Positions 24,601 through 36,129 of a stretch of 64,000 nucleotides of DNA are shown here, piece by piece. The stretch spans positions 21,643,001 to 21,707,000 of the forward strand of contig OX387199.1 in the NCBI GenBank assembly GCA_947561715.1. The letters are read 5' to 3'. Each line of letters begins with the position of its first letter. Position 1 is the first letter of the stretch. Below the pieces are notes generated by a model. It ran no database searches and was not told the origin of the DNA. It saw only the letters and a program-made list of their open reading frames with translations. Source of the DNA: Ascidia mentula. Taxonomy: Eukaryota > Chordata > Ascidiacea > Phlebobranchia > Ascidiidae. Position numbers and translations under genes: made by a program.

Positions 24601-27600
24601 TGACGTCACCGAGGGACATTCGTCACTCCAGTCACTGCAATCTCCGACGCCATTGAATTTCTACACAGTAGTTTGAGTCTTATTACTAAGAACAAATCCA
24701 CCATGAAGATTTATGTTTATAAAAAGAGCTGCAAATGTTCCGACTTTCGTTTTGAAAAATGGCAACTAGGGAACGTCCCTCGGAAAAAGAAGAAAGAATG
24801 CTCATTGTTAAAAATATCATCTCATACCAGTTTTTTCGGCACAAACAGAGGTTTTCCACTTTCGCAATAAAACCTTCCGTCGTCTGAGCATCCCAGTTCA
24901 TCTTCCGACGAATCACAGTTTATCTGACCGTCGCAAATTTGATGCTTGCCGATTGAAAGCTGACAGAAAAGAAAACAGAAAATTATTAATAATTTGTGAT
25001 GGAAATCAATTTCAAAGTTTTTAGACAGGTTATTTAATAACTTGACTGTGAAGTTTCCACGTGTGTCCACGCGGAAGAAGTGTTATTTGAATAAGGTTAA
25101 AGGTTGAAAGCGTTTTTGAAAAAAAGCGTAATTGAAAAAAGTCGGAGGAAAAAGTGGCTGATCCAGCTAGGCTGCAATGCCTGGCTGCCAATCCTGTGAA
25201 CCAAATGATCGCGATACGATAGCTGTGATTGCCAAGAAGGACCTGCGCAGTGGGGCGATTCAGTCAATGATGCCAATGCATGAAATATTACTGCGTAATT
25301 AAAAACAAATTACTATTTTAAAACAAACATTATTTAAAACAATAACACTTTTGTGTTACACCGTACTGGCTTGTTCAAGTTCCTGCTTCCATGCATCATA
25401 AAGTGCACTTCAACGCTTGTATGCAATGTAGGAACCTTCGGATTTAACTAATTACTCACCGCAGCGCCACCAAGCGACTGGCAATGAATACGACCTGGGC
25501 ACAATTCTCCATTTTCGTCACTTCCGTCCACGCAGTCGACGAAACCATCGCACACTTTCAGTTGATCGATGCTGACATAACCTTCCACTGTGTTGCAAGC
25601 GAACTTCGACGTGCAGATCGTCGGGTCTTCATCGTGGTAAACGTAAACGTCGTTGAAGTAAGCGTGGTTGCATTCAATGAGTCCGTTGCATAGCTTAGGT
25701 CTAACGTGATCTGGGAAAAAGAAGGTTTGATAAGAAACGTGTCGAAAGTTGAGTCCCTCAGAAATTACAACATGTCTGTCATCAGAACCACGAGCAAAGA
25801 ACCTTGTTTTTTCATTAACTGTAATTCTGTGTAGTTTTCAATTAAGTCGGTCAAACGTTTTAAACACTATACCGTGTTCATCAACAACAAAGGAGTCGTT
25901 TGGTATTTTTTTTTATTTAAGTTTTTTTTTGAAGTTGCGTTTTGGAAATTTCGAACTAAATATCGGTCAGGGTTATTAGTATATGTTTCACAAAAATGCC
26001 ATAAAATTTAATGACTGAAATGCTGCCACCAATTCCCAGATTGGACAAAATGCCCCAATCGTGTTCAAGTTCATTTGAGGGTTATGAAAATCATTTTAGC
26101 GCCCAAAGTGAAGAGCGCAGGTGAGTCCCTGAGAAAATACTACTCGGTAGTTTCCATGCAAATATTGTGGCATGATTGCCAGTATAAATTCATTCGAGCA
26201 AATAGAGAAACATGATTATAAAATGTTATAAATTCACATTGTTGCTGTCCCATTTGTACTACAGTGCAGCTAATGTAACATGGTCACTTACAGTCGCTGC
26301 ATTCAAACAGTGGAACCCGATGTTCATCCCTGCATCCAGTTTTAATTTCGGGTTTGGACGAATTTCTTGTAAATTTCTCACAAACTTCCGTACACTCGTC
26401 CTCGGCCGGTGAATTGTAATCTCTCCGACTTCCAGGTGAAGTTACGCATTCGCTTCTTCCATCGCAGAAAATGGCTGTTTTCTGTTCGCAAGTTTCGGAT
26501 GCTAAATGACTGCATCTAGTCAACAAATTCAATTTTACTGCACGAAAACTTGAAAATAACCTCTCATTTAAGCGTATAGTTTCAAATATTACTATGATGA
26601 CTTTGTGTCAACGCTTCTATTTTTTTAAGAACTGATGATGAGAAACATCTTTTATTTTATATTGAACCAAAGTCAAAATAAAAGCATGAGGTTGCTATGG
26701 TGAGTGGTTGTACACAAGCTCCATCGAACAAAAAATAGTTGAAAATTTATGTTTTTTGCGTAACTGAGATTCAGATATTTGTGCAAACAAATTTCCACAA
26801 CAGTCATGCAAAACATAAATTTTAAACCACTTTCTTGTACCTACCTTGTAACTTGTACCCAGTTTTAACAATGATGTTTTAAATTTCAATTTACCGGCAT
26901 AGTTTTCCTGGCACCGTCTGGTTTCCACAAGGTGCTGTTCCACTGCATAGCTCCGACCTGAAGCACAACATGCATTTGTATCATGTAGTTTATAAATCTT
27001 TTTATGGCTTACATTTCGTCCGATCCATCGTTGCAATCCACATTTCCGTCGCAGACTTGACGAGTGTCAACACATATTCCACTTCCACAATCAAACTTAC
27101 CTCCGTTGCACCTGGATACGCTTTGTTGGGAGATGACGCTGAATGGAAGCGTTAGGGTCAACTAAGGTTAAATATATAAAAAAAAAAATTTCGGCCATTT
27201 TGGTTTCAGGTTGCAGTCAACAGGAGCTCGTCATCGGTTGGGTTGGATTGAGTATTGTTGCCCAGCACGCCAACATACAAATGAGGACTTTGGTTATTGC
27301 TTGGATGTTGGTGGTGTTGTACACAGACCATGTTAAAAAACTATATTGGACTGGAGCTTGTTCCAAACGGGTAGAAACCGATGTTACATTTCGCGTTGCA
27401 ACCAATGTAAGCTAAATTTTTCATCACAAGCCAAACTAGAGTGGTTACAAATGTCAAAGTCTTGCAACACAACATTATTTACACCAGGGGTTCTAAGACC
27501 TTTTAGGGCCACGACACACGGTTTAAGAAACCCCGGTCTACCCCATTACCCAGTTTGATTATTATTAACTGCCCATAGTAATCATTCAAAATGCTTTGGA

Positions 27601-30600
27601 TTCTTTGAGATATGAGAGATCTTACTGTGGTTGTAACTTCGCACAGAGATCAGGAAGTTGACCTTCACACAAGCATTCGTCACTCATGTCGTAACAATCT
27701 ATGACGTCATCGCATACGCTGGTTTTAGGAATGATGAGGTCACCATATAGGCAGTGGAAGCACAGGGAGTGATTGAACTGGGCCCACATCGATGATCGAA
27801 TGTCGCTGTGGAAAAAATCGAGATGTGTTGTTTTGTTACAATTTGGAGAAATACAATTTGATATTATTTGTGTGCGGCCACTTTTTTGGTGCCACGAAAA
27901 CATAAGTTTTTAAATTCTTTCCACTTTTACGCGCCTAAAAGGAAGTTAAATAGCGTTCACTTTAAATTGAAACAAAATTATTTTAGCTATTTAGTTTAAA
28001 GTATTGATGGCAGCCCCCACAAGAAACAACAACATTTGAAGCAAATTACTTCGGATTGTCGGTGAGAAGTCCTTCGTTGTCAAGGAAACAAAGGTCACTC
28101 CCGTCATCGCAGTCTTTTACTCCGTCCCACAGAAACATCTGAGGCAAGTTGCAATCACTGCCCTTCCGCGTGCATTTGAACCCGTGCCCGTTCTGCCATC
28201 GGAGGTGGGACGAGCAATCGTTGCAGGTATCGTCATCACAGATGGTGGATCGATGGAGGCAGGTGGAGTCGGGACAACGGAAGTGCGTCGGGCATTCCAT
28301 GTCGCACGGGACGCCAGAGTTACACGGGTGGACGAGGGAATCGCACAACTGACGTTTGGTTTTGTTGCAGTTCATGTTGGGGTCATCCGGGTTCAAATGG
28401 TTGTGACACGTGTTTGAATCGTCGAAACATTCGCAAGTTCTCACGAGGCTGAAAGTGAAATAAGAAAATTATGTTTGTAAAATCAATAAATAGGGCTCAC
28501 AATTTGAAAATTGTAATTGGTGAGCATATAATTCATACAACAGGAAGGGCCTTCAGTTTGCACTCAATGAAAAAAGTTGACAAACAAACAGCATTTTGAG
28601 AATGGGTTAACCAATAGTGTCGCTGCAAAACCTGCTATTTAAAGATCATATGTGCATTAAAATGGAATGAGAAAATTACAATTTGGATTGCATGGCAACC
28701 ATGCAACCTCTATATACACATTCACCCATAAATTCAAAACAATAAGAGACACTTAAATTCACGCTCACCTTGGGTTTGAGGCATATGACGTAGCATGACG
28801 ACACAAATCTGGGGTTTCTCCGCCACAAGAACATTCATCACTTAAGTCAGGGCAATCGATGACGTCATCACACACGCTTTTGCTGGAGATTATCGTTTCG
28901 TTGTCGTGGCAACGGAAGCAAGCGGAATTGTTGAATTCAGCGAATATCGATTGTCTGACGTCGCTTTAAACAAAGTGATGTTTTACTTGTATGACTTAAT
29001 TCACAACAGAAACTTGTTGATTGTTGGTAAGTATTCCGTCTAACCAAATCATATAAATACAGAATACCCTCATGGTACATTAGCACCCTTGCCTGAGCGT
29101 TAAAATGATTTTGCTGCATTAATTTAATAAACTTTAACCATTTCGAATTATATCTTGCGGCAATGTAAAAGTAATGGTAACCGGTAACTCCATTCACATT
29201 TAGATAAGGTTTGGTGAGAAAAATGTGATTTCTATGTACCTGGGATTTCCCATTAAAACCGTGTCGTTTTCCTGGCTTACGTAACACAAATCTATTGCGT
29301 CATCACAGTCCGCAATCCCGTCGAATAACAAGATTTGTGGCAGAACACAAGATCCCCCGTTCCTCGCGCACTTGAAACCGTGTCCGTTGTTCCATCTCTG
29401 TGATGACGAACAATCGTTGCACACGTCACCGTCACACACGGTTGACCTTGGTAGACACGTCATATCCGGACACCGGAAGTGGTAGGAGCAGAGCATGTCG
29501 CAGGGAAAGTCTTGGTTGCATGAGTTCGACAGGTGGCAAGCTGGAGGTGAAGTTTGAGCGCACGTGGTTTTGTTGAGAGTTAAGATATTGTGACAAATTC
29601 CGTTCGAATCAAAGCAGTCGCATTTCTTTATCATTCTGCGAAGTAAAAACATGTAGATAAGCAAAGTGGAGCCAATAATATGATTTCTGTGAGCTGCAGG
29701 CAAAGAAGAGTCGCACCAAGCTGCACTCATGAGATCTCGATGACCGAAACAGTGACCATCTGTATGCAGCTCACATAAAAAATATGTTTAGTTGTGGATG
29801 AATTTTTACCGAGACATGCATAAATTTGCCGGTGAATAATACAGCATTACTAGTGAAATATTAATTTGTTGTAGACGACATCATTAATTTAATATTTTTG
29901 ACCACATCTCAGCCAAATTTTTTTCTAATATGTTCCTGTATTCATATGTGATGTGACTGTCGCCATATTTAAAGAAACTGTTTTCAATTTTACGCTTGCT
30001 TCGACGCAAACCCTGTGACCCTTAGTTGAAACTTAGGCCGCTTATAAATCCACTTACGTCGGGTGTTCTTCATATTTGCTGACATAACCACATATTCCTT
30101 GTGCTTCCTTCTCACATTGGCACTCGTCCTTCAGGTTGGGGCAGTCAACCTTCCCATCACACACGTTTGAACTCGATACGATCGTGTGTTGTTCGTCTCG
30201 ACACGCGAAACATATGGTGGAGTTAAATGAGGACCCGGTTCGGTTTCTGACGTCTCTGTAAATAAATTGTTTTTGCAAAACATTATTAGTCAGTAAACTT
30301 TAAATTTGCAGTTATATCGTTCCAAGCCAACCAGTGGGCCCAAAGCGTTTTACATCACGAAAAAGCGAAATGCAAAAAATGCAAAGTACATTACAGAATC
30401 AAGCCCAAGTTAAACCATGAACACCATAATCACTAATACGTAACTTTTACACCCACTTATATATTTCATTACAAACACATTAAACTTACCTTGGGTCACC
30501 ATTCAGATTACTCCCACTTTGAACATAGCATAAATCCGTACCATCGTCACAGTCAGAAATTCCATCAAACAGAACGTTTTGTGGCAGATTGCATAACCTT

Positions 30601-31682
30601 CCATTTCTCAAACACTTAAACCCGTGTCCATTGTCAAACCTTCTCGAAGACGGACAATCGTTGCAGAATTCATCATCACACAATGAAGCTCTTTGGAGAC
30701 AACTTCCGTCCGGACAGCGATAAAAATCTGGACACCAACCGTCGCACAGTGTTTTACCGATGCATTGGGTGCGGCCTCGACAAAACTCAACACGACGAAT
30801 CGCACAAGTTTCAATCCAACCCAGCGAACGGGGCAGCGAGCATCTGAAATGCAACGCAGGTTTTTAATTGTTCTGAAAATTATTCTAATATAAAGCACTG
30901 ACACATTTTTGTGTGTACTTGAATTAATACAACAACCAGTACATGTAGTTATTTACGGCGCTAACGCCTTGCAAACGCAATATATTGACTTTCTGAATTT
31001 CTATCAAACCATGCCAGCAATTGGCAAAGTCTTATCGTAAGTGGAGAATACAGGACTGCACAAAAATAAATTAACTAAAACAAATTTTGCTAAACGTACA
31101 TTAAATATTCTGAAGTAAGGTTGGTTTCGTCCGACACAATTTCTGGTTTTCTTTCGTCGCTTTTGTCTGGACAATCGGCGAAGTTGGAACAAAACCGATT
31201 TTGTAAAATTATTGTTCCGTCGTCGCAGATAAAATTCGGTTTCCACTCTGTGGGGGTAAATAATGTAATCAACTCTATCAAGCAAGTTTGCATGAGTCGT
31301 ACAACCATCTGGTCAAACGCATAAAATATGCGGCACACGTTTTTCGAATATTTGATGACGCATGCAGTTTATAATATGAAACGTCTCCATTTTTTATCAT
31401 ATGAATATGCCTGACAGCCTCAGTAACTCAGTGTGTGTACTTCGTAAAAGAAAATTAAACGGATTAATTAAGAATCCCAAATCATGTTTGATCATAACCT
31501 TCAGAAAGAGTGAATCTGTGGTTTGGATATTTTTGTTCAGAATTGATCACCAGACGATTTCCAAACCAGTCAGTTACATGTTTTGATAAATAAGTTTAAC
31601 CAATCACAAATCACATACCTGTAGACCTGGAGTTTTGAAAGCTGAGTAAAAGGAGCAGGATTAACAAAATGAGGGAGCCCAT
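21696..31682 (-). CDS. GRL101-like LDLa-repeat rhodopsin-type GPCR, 19 exons
   Basis: Predicted cell-surface G-protein-coupled receptor with a very long cysteine-rich ectodomain. Exons by GT-AG sites: 31619-31682, 31100-31247, 30490-30843, 30058-30255, 29240-29635, 28769-28963, 28050-28448, 27626-27805, 27013-27111, 26895-26957, 26292-26515, 25460-25710, 24828-24959, 24487-24660, 23865-24161, 23375-23555, 22935-23103, 22414-22604, 21696-21973. The total is 3993 nt (1330 aa plus stop) and every phase matches. Residues 1-20 form a signal peptide starting MGSLILLILLLL. LDLa motifs of the type CDGxxDCxDxSDE fill residues about 22-920. Seven TM helices follow from about 930: RGAVWIMGLAATLGN (TM1), LNLSASDFLMGVYLIILG (TM2), SSETSVLTMVLLTTFRLYAV (TM3), RIVMLSVFMTWFVSFF (TM4), FCSWIPLSLMTFL (TM6), INPLIYS (TM7). 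LDLa plus 7TM with FSSRYELIANPLLRG before TM1 is the GRL101/relaxin-receptor-like arrangement of molluscs and other invertebrates. I find no leucine-rich repeats. The acidic residue of the TM3 (D/E)R(Y) motif is missing (TFR). The ligand is unknown. Confidence 0.85.
24487..27111 (-). other. GPCR exons 9-14: membrane-proximal LDLa region and TM1
   Basis: Exon 9 (27013-27111) is an LDLa with VCDGNVDCNDGSDE. Exon 10 (26895-26957) adds SELCSGTAPCGNQ. Exon 11 (26292-26515) is cysteine-rich without a clear domain. Exon 12 (25460-25710) has an LDLa with VCDGFVDCVDGSDE. One LDLa spans the exon 12/13 border (ICDGQINCDSSEDELGC) and one spans the exon 13/14 border (FYCESGKPLFVPKK then GVGDCSDWSDEC). TM1 follows in exon 14. 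LDLa domains cut by introns contrast with the one-exon LDLa units of the distal modules. Confidence 0.75.
25141..25300 (+). repeat. SINE tail joined to one arm of the 4 kb foldback element
   Basis: The plus strand has the SINE tail (GTGGCTGATCCAGCTAGGCT) at 25150-25200, then AGCTGTGATTGCCAAG and an inverted copy of the left arm of the 3950-4099 foldback. The two repeats are neighbours at both sites, which suggests one composite element. It lies in the intron between GPCR exons 13 and 12. Confidence 0.55.
27483..27537. repeat. Short imperfect inverted repeat, hAT-end-like, in GPCR intron 9
   Basis: The ends CAGGGGTTCTAAGACC and GGTTTAAGAAACCCC are roughly inverted copies and resemble hAT terminal repeats. 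The unit is only about 55 bp and non-coding. It lies in the intron between exons 8 and 9. Confidence 0.3.
27626..28448 (-). other. GPCR ectodomain two-exon module 3 (exons 7-8)
   Basis: Exon 7 (28050-28448, 133 aa) has CECFDDSNTCHN, FRCPDSTCLHRSTICDDDTC, QNGHGFKC and DGVKDCDDGSDLC. Exon 8 (27626-27805, 60 aa) has SLCFHCLYGD and VCDDVIDCYDMSDECLC. It resembles module 2 most closely, so modules 2 and 3 are probably the youngest pair. Phase 2 at both ends. Confidence 0.75.
28769..29635 (-). other. GPCR ectodomain two-exon module 2 (exons 5-6)
   Basis: Exon 5 (29240-29635, 132 aa) carries CDCFDSNGICHN, FRCPDMTCLPRSTVCDGDVC, NNGHGFKC and DGIADCDDAIDLC. Exon 6 (28769-28963, 65 aa) carries SACFRCHDNETI and VCDDVIDCPDLSDECSC. 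It is a clear paralogue of modules 1 and 3, with phase 2 at both ends. Confidence 0.75.
29663..29780. repeat. Foldback element copy in GPCR intron 4
   Basis: Same ends as at 13398-13556 (AGTGGAGCCAATAATATGAT and TGTATGCAGCTCACA), directly upstream of exon 5 of the GPCR. Confidence 0.55.
30058..30843 (-). other. GPCR ectodomain two-exon module 1 (exons 3-4)
   Basis: Exon 3 (30490-30843, 118 aa) is a cysteine-rich block with two LDLa-like units around FYRCPDGSCLQRASLCDDEF and DGISDCDDGTDLC. Exon 4 (30058-30255, 66 aa) holds one LDLa unit ending VCDGKVDCPNLKDEC. Both exons start and end in phase 2, so the pair can be copied without breaking frame. The same layout recurs in exons 5-6 and 7-8. 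Confidence 0.75.
31100..31682 (-). other. GPCR exons 1-2: signal peptide and first LDLa module
   Basis: Exon 1 (31619-31682) encodes MGSLILLILLLLSFQ and ends in phase 1 at AG|GTATGT. Exon 2 (31100-31247) starts after a CCCCCACAG acceptor and encodes an LDLa-like unit, FICDDGTIILQNRFC then SNFADCPDKSDE, ending in phase 2 at AAT|GTACGT. Damaged copies of both exons occur at 12151-12214 with 11653-11800, and at about 8640-8834. Here the frame stays open, so this is the functional copy of the three. Confidence 0.8.
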
Positions 31683-31689
31683 GTCAGTT

Positions 31690-32020
31690 TAAAGCAAAAT
31701 ATTCACTGACTATCGTAACATACGATGACGTATTAGTGGTAAAGTTATTTGGAAACCAAACACAAACCTCCTGCCTCAGCTCATTCACGTCTTTAATAAA
31801 TGCAAACTATTCGTTTCTGCTAATTATATTAATTGACAACACGTGGTACTAAACATCAGTATACGCCCCGCTTATGCGTGTGGAAATGAATGGAATGAAT
31901 TTAAGCACTTCATCAGAAATTTGACAGGTTGTGACAACCGCTCACTCTGAGGACGGGAAGTCTGCGTTAGTTGAGTTGCCACGCGAGCGACGCGTGCAGA
32001 AAAAATAACCTCGTTAAAAG
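31690..32020 (-). repeat. 5' flank of the intact GPCR, duplicated at 12.2 and 8.8 kb
   Basis: DNA just upstream of the receptor start (with ACATACGATGACGTATTAGT and CTCCTGCCTCAGCTCATT) is also present at 12220-12560 and 8840-8950. ACGATGACGTAT contains a CRE-like TGACGTA core 60-80 bp before the ATG in all three copies, a candidate promoter site. Confidence 0.5.
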
Positions 32021-32489
32021 TTGGACGGGTAACCGCTTGTGCCCGATATATCTTGTCTGGGGTTTGTGTGTTACAAAAAGTGCTACAAAAGCTAAACCTT
32101 TCAACTGAAAATTTCTAAACTGAATCACCAAACATTACCGTTTACAATTCAATGTCGGTTGAGCCAGGTTCTTTGTGCATTTTTTTTTGTTGAAGATCAC
32201 ATAAAGTTTTGAAGCCCAGCCTGTGCGGAAAGAATTCGTTTTAAACGAACAATTGTTTATCTAGTCATTTTAAAGCTTTGCTTCTGTAAAGCCTCATACT
32301 AATTACATGTGGTGGATTGGTAATGAATCAGGATACGTCAAGAGCGCATCCTTATTCCAGCGTCATCAAGGTGCATTTACAAGAAAAATCTATAATTATT
32401 AATTTTAGGGGCGGTTGTTGTAGTGTGAGCAGGTGAAACCTTTTATCACCCTTAAACTTAATACGCCAAAAAATCTTTGCTAATCTTTG

Positions 32490-33460
32490 CGTCTTTCCAG
32501 CTGTCTCAGTCCACATGGTGATGCCAGAGAGTCAGTTTTCCAATTCTACAGCATATTTCTGATTTGTTCAATTTGTTGATAAAGGGAAATATAATGCGTA
32601 ACTTTTGTATTTGGTTAAGCCTTCATAAAATTGCTTATAACATTCATATTTTTCAAAGCTTGTTTTTCAAAGTTCAAGTGGACGAGTCTCACGCTACAAC
32701 ATTTGCTCGATGAACATCCTTTAATTATTCCACTTCATTTAGAATTCGGTTCCTCCTTCAGTGCGAATCAGTTGTTGCAAAATTCGTCAAACCTCAACCT
32801 GAACATTCCGGGTTGGTTAAAAATGGTTGACGCTTGCTCAGTCATGTGAGAAATTATTTCCGAAAAGTTTGCGACAACCTTTGTTGACTGCAACAAAGAA
32901 GAGTGTTGACTTAGGGAATTCAACTTATTGCTCTGTCGTACTTGCGTGCATTATTCATTCGCGTAGTAGTGTCAATCGCTTAGTATTTCTACACGCCTGA
33001 CCGACTCCAAGTTTCTCCGTTTTAAACACGAGCAATCAAGCACTTTTTATAACTCAATTACAGACCAGGTGGAATGCAAGTCGCCTGCATAGCCAGGTTG
33101 AATTATAAAGGGTCCGTGCACTTCTGGTAAGCGGTGCTGGCTAATATGTTGTTACACAACGATTGTAATTCACATCATAACGACCGACTGATTCTGCGCT
33201 TCACCGGTTTTCAACGCCTTCTTCACTCGACTGGGTTTAAAAATAGTCATCGAGATACCAGGAGGTTTACATTTCGATCCATGGTTAAACTTATTTGTTC
33301 AGTGTTTTTAGTTTAGTATTGCGATTTGCTAGAAAACATGGTTTCTATTAAATGGAAGGGTTAAGTTGGCCATATCCCTGCAATTTCATTCGATCGCTCT
33401 AAAAATTTGTTTTCAAGCTTGTTAGTAGTTTATTTACAGAATTAGCAAACAGCAAAACTT
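32490..33460 (+). repeat. Dispersed block U, copy 2
   Basis: Copy of 850-2250 in the same orientation. 33460-34800 holds only unsupported short frames, including a 127-codon minus-strand frame at 34130-34513 with no recognisable feature. Confidence 0.5.
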
Positions 33461-34809
33461 TCATTCAAAAACTTGTGAACATAATCTTGTTTAAAATCAA
33501 TGAATGATTCAGCGTAAATTTTCTGTTTGACGAGATCATGTCACAATTATAAACACATTCTATGCAATCGGATTTAGATGGGAATTAAATGCGCTTGTTT
33601 TTATTTGTTAACACATTAAAAACAAACGAAGAAGTTAACTAAGCTCCTCATGTAAAAACAACAACGAGTTAATATCGGTTGCCAAGAAAAGCTGCATCAA
33701 AAAGCAATATATGATTTTGCTAATTTCCACAAGAATTTACAATTCAATGTGGGAATGAATCCGAAGCCGGTGAATAGGTTATAGAGTCTCAATAATAATT
33801 GCAGCGTCTTGCCACCGAATAGAAGATCAGAGATAGAACGATGATTCCGAATAGAATATAAATAGAGACCAATGGAAAGAGCCAAATTAACAGGCGCTGA
33901 TGACTATTTGTGATTGGGTTATCGGAAACTTATTGGTTTATGTAGTCACGTGATGTTATGCAACACTTGTAACAAAATGCGAAGGGCAAATACTGCAGAA
34001 TAAAGCAACGGTATTTACACAGAGGATGTGGCGTTATAAAGGATAATGTTCAGTGGAGACATTCAAGTTCGGGTATGGGATTGTCAGACGGGAAATGGGC
34101 AGACGGCTCGTTAGGAAACCAAAAGACATTTACACTTGCTTAAATATTTTGCTAATTTCTTCAGAAGAGTAGGCCTTTCCAAAAGGTCGTTGCCCATGAG
34201 TGTTTTGAAATAATGAAAAAGAATTAAACCCGAAGAAGTGCAAGCAAAACCGAAATATTTGATAGTGTGTTCCGACAAGGGTCTCTAATCGTGACCAAAT
34301 GTCACGAGAAAAGTGTTTTGGAACATTGTATGTAAAGATTTTTTGTATTGCTGGAAGGAAGGTATGATTTGTTGATAACAGGAAAGGAAAACATAAATTT
34401 GGCAAAGACTGAAAAGAGCGGAAAGGTAAGCGTGCCACCATTCGTGCACATTCTAAAACAGACAGAGGGTGAAGGTTAGAAGTCACACTTGTCCACCGAA
34501 AGACGTCAATCACATAGGAAACGATACCACCGTTTCTGTAACGTCAACGAAACGAAAAGAATCATCAAATAACGTGCAGTCACTTTATAAATTTGTAGTG
34601 AAGTTGCATTAGTAGTGAACATTGTTCCGACTTTCTGGTAAACTAGCCAGGCCCGGAAATAAAAGCGAAGTGCTACGATGTAAAGAATGCTGAACCTTGC
34701 TGGTTTACTTAGCGACAGTCTAGTGCTACAGTTACGAACTGCAGTGACGAGACTTGTTTGCTTCTGTGGGTAAAACCATTGTTTTTTCTATCTTTACTTT
34801 CTTCTTTGC

Positions 34810-35865
34810 TCAGTTACTGGGACCCCCTGACTCCGAGTTTTCAGAACTAGAACCTTCTTCAAATTGAGCGTCTTGTTCATTATTTTCTGTACTTCTAAAT
34901 TGTGGATTAAACAATGTTTTCATCAGAGCTTCTTTCTCTTCCTGCCTATCTCTGTAGTATCTGTGAAAATATTAAATTTATTAGAGCGGTATAAAGTTTC
35001 TATTTATTTCTTTAGCGATTGTTTGTGAATAAAATGCCCATCCAACAGACAAAAACAAGGTTTTATTATTCTACAATTATGGGTTTATTGTTTCATGACT
35101 TTGCATTAACCTTGTAAAACTTCTTTCTGCTTCCGCTGTCCGTTGTTTGAATGAGCCTTTAAATATACTGGATTTCTCAGTTTCTCTCAAGATATAAATG
35201 TTTTTTTCCAAAAGACAGACTACGATGTAAGACATCACTGGGACGTAACGGAGTTCATCATTTTCAACAAGTCGTCTGGCGATTTCGAACAACAGCAGGA
35301 CGGCGATGTCAAAAAACTGACCTTCCTTAGTCGACTTATACTTGGTACAAACCGATTCAGTCATAAAGTTTTTGAAATAAGTTGGAAATTTATCAAGATC
35401 TGATCTCGCTCTCAGAGTGGCTTTTATAGATTTTGGAGTAAATTTTTTTTCTTTTGACTTCATAACTTCTTTGCTGTCTGCAGAGGTTATAATTACGCCA
35501 TTTCCAGGTTGCTTTTTAGTTGGATTGGCAAGCAACATAACGTCCTGGTTGGTACCACAATTGAAGTAGAAATAGTTTCCCTTCTTAAATTTGTTTTCGT
35601 TTCGCACAATGTCAATGAACGTGTAAAGTAACTCCTGTCCGTTGCGTTCTTTTTGAAATGTGTAGCTGTCTACCAGGTTTTCTGGAGGGGGAGGAGGAGG
35701 AAGACGTGACTCTTCTTTTTTTTTATTTTTGCACCACAAATCCAAATCATCCCTCAGTTTGCCGTGTGTTGCTTTACGTTCATCAGGATCAATCCCTTTG
35801 CGTTCCGACAACTGGGTGCGAAATTGTTTGTCAAAATCTATAAATTCCTCGAAAGATTCTCCCAT
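34810..35865 (-). CDS. Unknown-family copy 3, 2 exons, 301 aa
   Basis: Exons 35111-35865 and 34810-34960 join in phase 2 (ACAAG|GTTAAT to TTCACAG|ATACTAC). This is a diverged member. It has a proline stretch (RLPPPPPPENL), NGQELLYTFIDIVRNE, GNYFYFNCGTNQDVMLLANP (the usual CGSDAGDRDI is shortened), QPGNGVIITSA, FKNFMTESV and IAVLLLFEIARRLVENDELR with VPVMSYIVVCLL instead of SIPVSSCIAA. The C-terminal exon reads RYYRDRQEEKEALMKTLFNP and ends in an acidic, serine-rich tail (GSSSENSESGGPSN). There is no signal peptide. It is probably intracellular, of unknown function. Confidence 0.7.
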
Positions 35866-36129
35866 TGTTTCAGTTATAAATATATCAACTCTATTTGATA
35901 AAATCTAAACATTCAATTTAGCGTCTTGTTGACAGAAAAAAGTAACATTTGGGTAAATTTTACATATAGGACACACATCATATATTAGATCAAAGATTTT
36001 TTTTAAGTATTTGTTTCCTTCACCTACACACTAACACGCTTGAAAATACCCAAAAGTAGTTACTCGATATCTGTGTGATCAATTCATCCAGATCTTGCCT
36101 TTCACCAAACTTTAGGGTAACGTTTTGCG

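Noticed and set aside
26292..26515. Leucine-rich repeats expected in GRL101-type receptors
   Set aside because: Exon 11 and its neighbours lack any LxxLxLxxN pattern, so I do not call LRRs.
34130..34513. 127-codon minus-strand ORF
   Set aside because: No recognisable motif, no splice context and no paralogue; probably chance.
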